Shown: piece by piece, positions 1 through 5,706 of the stretch | Numbering within the stretch: position 1 is the first letter of the stretch | Layout: each line of letters opens with the position of its first letter | Origin: Bacteroidales bacterium | GTDB taxonomy: Bacteria > Bacteroidota > Bacteroidia > Bacteroidales > UBA4181 | Assembly: GCA_031264715.1 (NCBI GenBank) | Contig: JAISDP010000060.1 | Span: 1-7,697, forward strand | DNA: 7,697 nucleotides | Direction: 5' to 3' | Program-made: the position numbers and the translations under genes | The notes under the pieces: generated by a model | The model's database searches: none | Seen by the model: only the letters and a program-made list of their open reading frames with translations | Told to the model about the DNA's origin: nothing

Positions 1-545
1 AACAGCATAGCCGAAGCATTCTTACAGGCTGCCACACATGCGCCGCAACCGATACAGGCTGCTGCATCCATCGACAGGTCGGCATTTTTCTTCTCGACGG
101 GAATAGCGTTTCCGTCGGGTACGCCGCCGGTATTGACCGATACGTATCCGCCCGCCCGGATGATCTTGTCGAAAGCGCTGCGGTCAACCACCAGGTCCTT
201 GATGACCGGGAAGGCAGCCGAACGCCACGGTTCGATCCAGATAGTATCGCCGTCCCTGAACCGGCGCATGTGCAACTGGCAGGTAGTGATACCGGTGTCG
301 TTACCGTGCGGCCGGCCGTTGATAAACAGGCTGCACATGCCGCAGATCCCTTCGCGGCAGTCATGGTCGAAGCATACGGGCTTTTCGATTTTGTCGACTA
401 ACTGCTCGTTCAACTGGTCGAGCATTTCCAGGAAGGAACAGTCGGGAGAAATATTACTGATCCCGTAGGTTTTAAATTCACCTTTGGCCTGGGCGTTCTC
501 CTGGCGCCATATTTTTAATGTAAGGTTTAATCCTTTCTTTTCCAT
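1..545 (-). CDS. sdhB: Succinate dehydrogenase / fumarate reductase iron-sulfur subunit, partial (N-terminal 181 residues)
   Basis: This is the electron-transfer subunit that passes electrons between the SdhA flavin and the hemes and quinone of SdhC on the cytoplasmic face of the membrane. The reading frame is open to the left edge, so the C-terminus is missing. The N-terminal ferredoxin-like domain shows the [2Fe-2S] motif C63-x4-C68-x2-C71 with the fourth ligand C89 in TTCQ; the flanking HDCREGICGMC is highly typical. The second domain begins at about residue 160 with C164-x2-C167-x2-C170-x3-C174 (CIGCGACVAAC), which supplies three ligands of the [4Fe-4S] cluster and the first of the [3Fe-4S] cluster. 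The remaining cysteines would lie off the window. The gene follows sdhA directly. Start: the ATG at 545 gives MEKKGLNLTLKIW; an in-frame ATG one codon earlier (548-546) overlaps the sdhA stop as TAATG, so either could be used. In an anaerobe, frdB would be an equally good name. Confidence 0.97.
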   Translation of the reverse strand, partial: MEKKGLNLTLKIWRQENAQAKGEFKTYGISNISPDCSFLEMLDQLNEQLVDKIEKPVCFDHDCREGICGMCSLFINGRPHGNDTGITTCQLHMRRFRDGDTIWIEPWRSAAFPVIKDLVVDRSAFDKIIRAGGYVSVNTGGVPDGNAIPVEKKNADLSMDAAACIGCGACVAACKNASAML

Positions 546-547
546 CA

Positions 548-2488
548 TTATTTATAATTTCGGGTTGCAACTTTGATCACTTCATAATTCAACGGCTCCC
601 TGTGCAGGATTGGCTCCTTATCGGGGCCGGCGTATTCCCAGCACGAAACGTGCATGAACTTATCGTCCTGCCGGAGCGCTTCGCCATCAGGCGTTTGGTA
701 CTCTTCGCGAAAATGGCCGCCGCACGATTCTTCGCGGAGCAGTCCATCAAGAGCCATCAATTCGCCTAATTCGAGGTGGTCGGCTGTACGGAGCGCTTTT
801 TCCAATTCGGGGTTAAACTCATTGGTCGATCCGGTGACACGGACATCCTGCCAGAACTCCCTTCGGACAGCTTTGATTTCCTCAATGGCTTCCGTCAAGC
901 TTTCCCTGGTACGTCCCATGCCCACCTTTTCCCACATGATGTGGCCAAGTTTCTTCTGGAAATGGTCAACCGAATGTTTTCCCTTGATGTTCATCAACTT
1001 GTTGATTTTTTCCTCGACGCCTTTCGCGGCTTCGTTAAATTCAGGCAAGTCGGTTGAGAAACGCGGTGTTTTGATTTCGGGAGCCAGGTAATTCTGGATG
1101 GTATACGGCAACACGAAATATCCGTCGGCCAGTCCCTGCATCAAAGCGGATGCACCGAGGCGATTGGCGCCGTGGTCGGAGAAATTGGCTTCGCCGGCGG
1201 CAAACAGCCCGGGGATGGTGGTTTGCAACTCGTAGTCGACCCAGATGCCGCCCATCGAATAGTGGATGGCAGGGTAGATCATCATCGGCGTTTCGTACGG
1301 GTTTTCGTTCACGATCTTTTCGTACATCTGGAAAAGGTTACCGTAGCGGGCTTCAATCACGTGCTTACCGAGGCGTTGGATCGCCGAAGCAAAGTCCAGG
1401 TACACGGCCAGGCCGGTTTCGCCTACGCCGTAGCCTGCGTCGCAGCGTTCCTTGGCGGCGCGCGACGAAATATCGCGCGGCGACAGGTTGCCGAAAGCGG
1501 GATAACGGCGTTCGAGGTAATAATCACGGTCTTCTTCCGCGATTTGCGTTGGTTTGAGTTTGCCGGCGCGGATGGCTTCAGCATCTTCCTTCTTCTTGGG
1601 CACCCAGATACGGCCGTCGTTACGCAACGATTCGGACATCAACGTCAGTTTCGATTGATAATCGCCGTGAACCGGGATACAGGTAGGATGAATCTGCACG
1701 TAACACGGATTGCCGAATGTAGCCCCGCGTTTGTAGCATTGCCATGCAGCGCTGCCGTTCGATCCCATGGCGTTGGTCGACAGGAAGAATACGTTGCCGT
1801 AGCCTCCGGTAGCAATCACCACGGCATGTGCCGCATATTTCTCGATTTCGCCGGTTATCAGGTTGCGGGCAATGATGCCGCGGGCTTTCCCGTCGATGAT
1901 GACCACATCGAGCATTTCGCGACGGGTATACATCTTCACGGAGCCTTTTTCGATCTGGCGGCTCAGTGCGCTGTAAGCGCCCAGCAACAATTGCTGTCCG
2001 GTCTGTCCGCGGGCATAGAACGTGCGGCTTACCTGCGCGCCGCCGAACGAGCGGTTGTCAAGCAATCCACCGTATTCGCGGGCAAAAGGCACGCCCTGTG
2101 CTACACACTGGTCGATGATGTTGTTGGATACTTCGGCCAGGCGGTAAACGTTGCCTTCGCGGGCGCGGAAGTCGCCACCCTTGATGGTATCGTAGAAAAG
2201 ACGGTAGACAGAGTCGCCGTCGTTCTGGTAATTTTTGGCGGCATTGATGCCGCCCTGTGCAGCGATGGAGTGTGCACGGCGGGGACTGTCCTGTATGCAA
2301 AAGTTGAGCACGTTGAAACCCATCTCGCCGCAACTTGCAGCGGCGGCGGCGCCAGCCAGCCCGGTACCAACGATGATGATATCCAATTTACGTTTGTTGG
2401 CGGGATTCACCAGGTTTTGATGCGCCTTATATTCTGTCCATTTTTGGGCTATTGGCCCTTCAGGTATTTTTGCGTCTAACTGAATCAT
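548..2488 (-). CDS. sdhA: Succinate dehydrogenase / fumarate reductase flavoprotein subunit
   Basis: This is the catalytic subunit, which interconverts succinate and fumarate with covalently bound FAD. The 646 residues are full length for the Bacteroidetes type. Visible elements in order are: the dinucleotide-binding loop GTGLAGAAAA (about 41-50); RAHSIAAQGG, with H73 as the expected covalent FAD-histidine; REYGGLLDNRSFGG (137-150); ATGGYGNVF (226-234); QIHPTC with H267; SESLRNDGR (285-293); SPRDISSRA with R338 as the expected catalytic arginine; AIHYSMGGIWVD with H409; and GEANFSDHGANRLGASAL (432-449) with R443 as a substrate-binding arginine. A helical C-terminal domain follows, including REESCGGHFREEYQTP (585-600). 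All key residues of the family appear to be present, so the subunit should be active. It sits between sdhC (79 nt upstream) and sdhB (essentially contiguous downstream). The physiological direction cannot be read from sequence; fumarate reduction is usual in anaerobic Bacteroidales, where the name frdA is also used. Confidence 0.98.
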   Translation of the reverse strand: MIQLDAKIPEGPIAQKWTEYKAHQNLVNPANKRKLDIIIVGTGLAGAAAAASCGEMGFNVLNFCIQDSPRRAHSIAAQGGINAAKNYQNDGDSVYRLFYDTIKGGDFRAREGNVYRLAEVSNNIIDQCVAQGVPFAREYGGLLDNRSFGGAQVSRTFYARGQTGQQLLLGAYSALSRQIEKGSVKMYTRREMLDVVIIDGKARGIIARNLITGEIEKYAAHAVVIATGGYGNVFFLSTNAMGSNGSAAWQCYKRGATFGNPCYVQIHPTCIPVHGDYQSKLTLMSESLRNDGRIWVPKKKEDAEAIRAGKLKPTQIAEEDRDYYLERRYPAFGNLSPRDISSRAAKERCDAGYGVGETGLAVYLDFASAIQRLGKHVIEARYGNLFQMYEKIVNENPYETPMMIYPAIHYSMGGIWVDYELQTTIPGLFAAGEANFSDHGANRLGASALMQGLADGYFVLPYTIQNYLAPEIKTPRFSTDLPEFNEAAKGVEEKINKLMNIKGKHSVDHFQKKLGHIMWEKVGMGRTRESLTEAIEEIKAVRREFWQDVRVTGSTNEFNPELEKALRTADHLELGELMALDGLLREESCGGHFREEYQTPDGEALRQDDKFMHVSCWEYAGPDKEPILHREPLNYEVIKVATRNYK

Positions 2489-2490
2489 AT

Positions 2491-2520
2491 TCTTTGATTT
2501 TTGATTTTTGATTTTGATTG
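2491..2520 (-). repeat. Heptamer micro-repeat in the sdhA leader
   Basis: The 79-nt gap between sdhC and sdhA holds a tandem run of a TTTTGAT-type unit, three units plus a shortened one, ending TTTTGATTG on the plus strand. In the mRNA this reads as ATCAAAA repeats just before the sdhA start codon at 2488. No Shine-Dalgarno sequence is evident, so the run probably serves as an unstructured A-rich translation leader, which is common in Bacteroidetes. A 15-nt piece of it (2506-2520) recurs exactly in front of tadA. Confidence 0.6.
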
Positions 2521-2567
2521 ATGTATCGGAGGGAATCGAAAATGATCAATCGGAAATCGGGAATAAA

Positions 2568-3287
2568 TTATTTTCCTCCAAAAAAGAAATACAATGGAAT
2601 GATGGCAAACCCGGCAGGAATGACTACCGAGTATATGTATCCAACCCATTTAATGACCGGGGTGTAGGTGGGATGATTCCAACCGATACTCTGGAATGTA
2701 CTTTGGAACGCGTGTACCAGGTGGAAAGCCAACAATACCATAAATCCCACATAAACCAGGCAATATGATTTGCTGAGAAATACATAACGGGCGATGTCGT
2801 AGAAATTGTGATGGGCAGGGGTGTCAACTATCATGGCGTGCGTCACAGGATCAACCTTGACTACATCCTGAACGCCAATTGAGGCAGGCTCGAAACCGAA
2901 CCATCCGTACTTGTAGAACAGGAAATCCATAAAGTGGAGGCAAAAGAAAATGAAAATAATACCGCCCGTCCAGATCATGTACTTCGAAAAGAACGAGGTT
3001 TCCGACTTGTACTTTTTGGCATAACGCACCGGACGTGCCAGCCAGTTCTGTATCTGCAGCAACAGCCCCAGGAACATGTGCAACGCGATACTTCCAAACA
3101 GGACTATTTCCATGACCTTGACCGGCGCAGTACTCATGATGTATACGCCCGTATCGAAATAACTCCGGTCGGGCAGCAACAGCAACAAGTTGATCGACAT
3201 GTGCAGCACCAGAAAGACACACAGAAATAACCCTACAAGCGCCATCCAGAACTTTTTCCCGATGGACGAGGTAAAGATATTACTCAT
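2568..3287 (-). CDS. sdhC: Succinate dehydrogenase / fumarate reductase cytochrome b subunit (b558 family, single anchor)
   Basis: This is the membrane anchor that binds heme b and exchanges electrons with quinone, presumably menaquinone. The 239 residues show five hydrophobic helices at about 14-36, 56-79, 105-125, 168-193 and 212-236, the layout of the single-subunit anchors of Bacillus subtilis SdhC and Wolinella FrdC. Histidines sit where the axial ligands of two hemes are expected: H29 (LHMSINLL), H70 (IALHMFLG), H118 (CLHFMDF) and H189 (AFHLVHAFQS), with H192 as an alternative for the last. A long polar loop (about 126-165) separates helices III and IV. With one anchor gene next to sdhA and sdhB, the complex is a type B (di-heme) enzyme. 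It is the first gene of the operon. The start at 3287 gives MSNIFTSSIGKKFWMALVGL, with the basic cytoplasmic N-terminus expected of the family. Confidence 0.96.
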   Translation of the reverse strand: MSNIFTSSIGKKFWMALVGLFLCVFLVLHMSINLLLLLPDRSYFDTGVYIMSTAPVKVMEIVLFGSIALHMFLGLLLQIQNWLARPVRYAKKYKSETSFFSKYMIWTGGIIFIFFCLHFMDFLFYKYGWFGFEPASIGVQDVVKVDPVTHAMIVDTPAHHNFYDIARYVFLSKSYCLVYVGFMVLLAFHLVHAFQSTFQSIGWNHPTYTPVIKWVGYIYSVVIPAGFAIIPLYFFFGGK

Positions 3288-3343
3288 AAACGATTGATTT
3301 TAATTACTATGATGATTACTAACGTTTCCTATTAACAAAGCCA

Positions 3344-3374
3344 CAAAGGTATCAGGTATTTTAACGATTTGCAA
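3344..3374 (-). promoter_or_regulatory. Bacteroidetes-type promoter for sdhCAB
   Basis: On the minus strand a perfect TACCTTTG (3351-3344) matches the Bacteroidetes -7 consensus TAnnTTTG. A TTG at 3374-3372 lies 20 nt upstream, in the position of the -33 element. Transcription would begin near 3337, leaving a leader of about 50 nt before the sdhC start. The match is by eye to the known consensus. Confidence 0.65.
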
Positions 3375-3396
3375 CGAAAAATACCAACAAATTTGT

Positions 3397-3415
3397 ATTT
3401 AGATGTGGTCTAAAT
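3397..3415. promoter_or_regulatory. 19-bp interrupted palindrome upstream of sdhCAB, candidate operator
   Basis: ATTTAGA, five bases, then TCTAAAT form a perfect 7-bp inverted repeat. It lies about 22 bp upstream of the proposed -33 element of sdhCAB. A perfect 10-bp palindrome ACAAATTTGT (3387-3396) abuts it on the promoter side. The 19-bp length and TTTAGA-type arms resemble DtxR-family metalloregulator operators, but this likeness is an inference and the regulator is unknown. Confidence 0.4.
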
Positions 3416-3486
3416 ATGGAATGGGATCAACTATTACCGCATCAAGAATAAAAGGCAAAGACTAGGCCTTGATAGATATTGTGCTT

Positions 3487-3660
3487 CTCTTGCCCGTAGG
3501 GCGTTGCCCTACGCTATTGATTACGCCCTTTCAGGGCTATTTACACCTTCCGAATCTGACAGGGTTGGAACGGTTAGCTATATAGCCGACCCACACAAAA
3601 AACCCCGTATAGGATTTCATATCATGCATCTCCTACGGAGATTTCATTGGTGTTTTCCGC
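3487..3660. repeat. Intergenic hairpin cluster, probable dispersed Bacteroidetes repeat element
   Basis: This lies in the 418-nt gene-free gap between tadA and sdhC. It holds a string of short, near-perfect hairpins: CGTAGGGC / GCCCTACG with loop GTT (3495-3513, 8 bp); GCCCT / AGGGC with loop TTC (3525-3537, 5 bp); an imperfect 20-nt palindrome centred on GCTATATAGC (3572-3591); and ATCTCC / GGAGAT with loop TAC (3628-3642, 6 bp). None is followed by a T-run on the strand of the neighbouring genes, so they are poor intrinsic terminators. The CCGTAGGGCGTTGCCCTACG and GCCCTTTCAGGGC pieces look like short repeats I recall scattered between genes in many Bacteroidetes genomes; this could not be checked. 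No coding potential was seen. The flanking stretches 3416-3486 and 3661-3705 hold nothing I can identify. Confidence 0.6.
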
Positions 3661-3705
3661 ATTGATTCTATTGCTATGAATGTCCTGACGGGCAACGTTC
3701 CATTT

Positions 3706-4146
3706 TCACAAACGGCGCTTTTTCCTGAAGAAATTGGTCAGCAATGCAGCACATTCCGTTTCGAGGATGCCGCTTGTTACTGTGCTGGCGGGATGCAACG
3801 GCGACGACGGGTTTAACGAAAAACCGCGTTTGGTATCCGTTGCACCATAAACGATCCGTGTAATTTGTGCCCAGTAGAGCGCCCCGGCACACATCAGGCA
3901 GGGTTCGAGAGTTACATACAGGGTACATTCTTTCAGGTACTTTCCGCCAAGATACGATGCCGCTATGGTAATGGCTTGCATTTCGGCATGTGCAGTCACA
4001 TCATTGAGGGTTTCGGTGAGGTTATAAGCACGCGCAATAATACGGTTGTCCGCAACAATGACCGCACCCACAGGAACTTCGTCCTTTTCGCAGGCTTTAT
4101 GAGCTTCATTGAGGGCTTTGCGCATAAAATATTCGTCGGTAAACAT
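3706..4146 (-). CDS. tadA: tRNA-specific adenosine deaminase (wobble A34 to inosine)
   Basis: TadA converts adenosine 34 of tRNA-Arg(ACG) to inosine so that one tRNA reads several arginine codons. The 146-residue protein is a single cytidine/deoxycytidylate-deaminase fold. The zinc and catalytic signature is complete: H53-A-E55 (TAHAEMQAI) and P82-C83-L-M-C86 (EPCLMCAGAL), where H53, C83 and C86 bind zinc and E55 shuttles the proton. The N-terminal MRKALNEAHKA and EVPVGAVIV stretches and the C-terminal ECAALLTNFFRKKRR are typical of bacterial TadA; the basic tail fits tRNA binding. A guanine or other nucleoside deaminase of the same superfamily is the main alternative, but length and motif spacing favour TadA. 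The start codon is 37 nt after the stop of the MATE gene on the same strand, so co-transcription from the promoter at about 5588 is likely. Confidence 0.9.
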   Translation of the reverse strand: MFTDEYFMRKALNEAHKACEKDEVPVGAVIVADNRIIARAYNLTETLNDVTAHAEMQAITIAASYLGGKYLKECTLYVTLEPCLMCAGALYWAQITRIVYGATDTKRGFSLNPSSPLHPASTVTSGILETECAALLTNFFRKKRRL

Positions 4147-4153
4147 GATTCAA

Positions 4154-4168
4154 TTTTGATTTTGATTG
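4154..4168 (-). promoter_or_regulatory. A-rich tadA leader sharing 15 nt with the sdhA leader
   Basis: In the 37-nt gap between the MATE gene and tadA, plus-strand TTTTGATTTTGATTG is identical to 2506-2520 before sdhA. In the mRNA it reads CAATCAAAATCAAAA, ending 8 nt before the tadA ATG. No Shine-Dalgarno sequence is visible. It is probably an unstructured ribosome-loading leader; chance similarity of A-rich DNA is possible. Confidence 0.4.
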
Positions 4169-4183
4169 CTTTGAAAATTACAC

Positions 4184-5557
4184 TCACTTTGGTATATCAA
4201 CTTCAAGCACAGGCTTAATTACTCCTTTGTTTTTCCAGCGTCCCGAGCGGTAGTACAGGTAAGCGAACAGGGCTCCCACAGTCCATGCTACCGGGATTGA
4301 CCACCAGATCCCGTCGGGCCCTATGAAACCGGACAGGAACAACGCAACAGGAATCCGCACCAGCCAGAGCGACAGCAAGGTAATAAACATGGGCACCAGC
4401 GTGTCGCCTGCACCCCTCATCACCCCGGTATGGATAAACATGGTGGAGAAGACGATACAAAACGGACATACAATCAGCAGGTAGCGTGTCCCGATGGAAA
4501 TTATATCCGGGTTGATTTCCGTGGAGAATAATTCCATGACGGAATGAGCAAAAATCATTACTGCAGCCGAAATTACAACTGTGAGTATCGCTGACATGGC
4601 AAGTGTGGCGTTCAATCCGGACGGGATACGGCCGAATTTCCGCGCACCCACATTCTGTCCTGTAAAAGCGGCTATGGCCATGGAAAAAGTCATTGCCGGC
4701 ACACAGGCCAGCGAATCGATACGGTTAACGATTGAATAGGCAACCAGGACATTGCTGTTGGCTTCGGAAAACCGGTTGACAATGCCCAGCAATGCCATCA
4801 TCCCCACTGCAACCATGGCTTGTTGCGCACCATTGGGTAATCCGATGCGTACGCTGTTGCGGAAAATATCCATATCGAAGGCAAGTTTGTGGAATGTGAT
4901 TTTTATAACGGGATGCTTACGGTTGAGCCACAGTATCATGCCAACCGTCGTGAGCGCTTGTGTTAAAACGGTTGCCCAGGCAGCTCCCGCGATGTTCCAG
5001 CCCATGCCGGGAACGAATGTCAGCAAAAGGACTACATTAAGAGCCGACGAAATCAACATGCAGTAAAGCGGCGTTTTGGAGTCGCCTACTCCGCGAAGTA
5101 TGGCGCTCAGGCAGTTGACGCCAAATAATGGAAGTAATCCCACCAGGTTAATCTGCATGAAAGTGCGGGCTCCGTTAAAAACGCTTTCCGGGGTCTTTAC
5201 AAGCCTCAAAAGGGGATTGCAGAAAATGAGTCCTACCACCATAACGGATAATGCCGCTACGGTAATAAAGATGATCACCGTGTCGATGGAGCGTTTTACT
5301 TTGACGGAGTCTTTTGCTCCAAAATATTGCGAAACAATAACTGTGCACCCCATGGTGATGCCTATGATGAAGGAAACCAGCGCAAACAGTATGGGCATGG
5401 ACGACCCCACGGAAGCAACGGCTTCGGGACCGATATAGTTTCCTACAATGTAGAAATCGGCTATATGATAAAGCTGCATCAATACATTACCGATCAGCAT
5501 CGGGATCGAGAATTGAAGCAACGACTTCCAGGGTTTGCCTTCGGTGAGGTCTAACAT
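4184..5557 (-). CDS. MATE family multidrug/cation efflux transporter
   Basis: This integral inner-membrane antiporter probably exports cationic or aromatic compounds in exchange for Na+ or H+; the substrate cannot be told from sequence. The 457 residues are the usual MATE length and can hold the expected 12 helices in two related halves. The half-repeats are visible: RGVGDSKTPL (155-164) is echoed by RGAGDTLVPM (381-390), and SQYFGAKD (76-83) by GQNVGARKFGR (300-310). The N-terminal LTEGKPWKSLLQFSIPMLIGN and the LYHIADFYIVGNYIG region of helix 1 are strongly family-like. It belongs to the NorM/DinF-like bacterial branch rather than the flippases, judging by the motifs; which subgroup is uncertain. 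It lies upstream of tadA on the same strand and is divergent from the gene at 5707. The start at 5557 gives MLDLTEGKPWKSLL, the normal N-terminus for the family. Confidence 0.93.
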   Translation of the reverse strand: MLDLTEGKPWKSLLQFSIPMLIGNVLMQLYHIADFYIVGNYIGPEAVASVGSSMPILFALVSFIIGITMGCTVIVSQYFGAKDSVKVKRSIDTVIIFITVAALSVMVVGLIFCNPLLRLVKTPESVFNGARTFMQINLVGLLPLFGVNCLSAILRGVGDSKTPLYCMLISSALNVVLLLTFVPGMGWNIAGAAWATVLTQALTTVGMILWLNRKHPVIKITFHKLAFDMDIFRNSVRIGLPNGAQQAMVAVGMMALLGIVNRFSEANSNVLVAYSIVNRIDSLACVPAMTFSMAIAAFTGQNVGARKFGRIPSGLNATLAMSAILTVVISAAVMIFAHSVMELFSTEINPDIISIGTRYLLIVCPFCIVFSTMFIHTGVMRGAGDTLVPMFITLLSLWLVRIPVALFLSGFIGPDGIWWSIPVAWTVGALFAYLYYRSGRWKNKGVIKPVLEVDIPK

Positions 5558-5587
5558 GTTGGATTTGGGAAATGATTACTCGCAGGA

Positions 5588-5595
5588 CAAAGGTA
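5588..5595 (-). promoter_or_regulatory. Bacteroidetes -7 element for the MATE-tadA unit
   Basis: The minus strand reads TACCTTTG, a perfect TAnnTTTG match and identical to the -7 element before sdhC. Transcription would start near 5581, about 24 nt before the MATE start codon. No good TTTG or TTG was found at the expected -33 distance, so the promoter is weakly supported on that side. Confidence 0.5.
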
Positions 5596-5649
5596 TACTA
5601 AAGATTGGACATTGATCATTGAATATTTCGCAAAGCGTATTAAATCAAC

Positions 5650-5673
5650 CTTACAATTTTTTATGTAAGTTTG
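5650..5673 (+). promoter_or_regulatory. Promoter -7 element with overlapping inverted repeat before the 578-residue gene
   Basis: TAAGTTTG at 5666-5673 matches the Bacteroidetes -7 consensus TAnnTTTG, and transcription would begin near 5680, about 27 nt before the ATG at 5707. A -33 TTTG is not evident. A perfect 6-bp inverted repeat, CTTACA (5650-5655) and TGTAAG (5664-5669) around an 8-nt A/T spacer, overlaps the element and could be a small operator. Confidence 0.5.
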
Positions 5674-5706
5674 CGGCAATAGAAATTTATCAATTTTATC
5701 ATTTAT

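Noticed and set aside
133..468. Plus-strand open frame of 111 codons at the left edge
   Set aside because: The opposite strand encodes SdhB with intact cluster-binding cysteines; the plus-strand frame is a shadow.
1172..2479. Plus-strand open frame of 435 codons antisense to sdhA
   Set aside because: It lies wholly inside sdhA, shows no family motifs, and is explained by the codon bias of the GC-moderate sdhA gene; sdhA has every catalytic motif.
3628..3642. Hairpin downstream of tadA as an intrinsic terminator
   Set aside because: The 6-bp stem is not followed by a T-run on the minus strand, and similar triloop hairpins are clustered nearby, so a repeat element fits better.
3487..3660. CRISPR array
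   Set aside because: The palindromes differ in sequence and are not direct repeats separated by uniform spacers.
3674..3928. 84-codon minus-strand frame overlapping tadA
   Set aside because: Overlaps the 3' part of tadA in another frame, including its zinc-binding region, and shows no motif.
3865..4218. 117-codon plus-strand frame across tadA
   Set aside because: Antisense to a well-supported tadA, with no motif or leader of its own.
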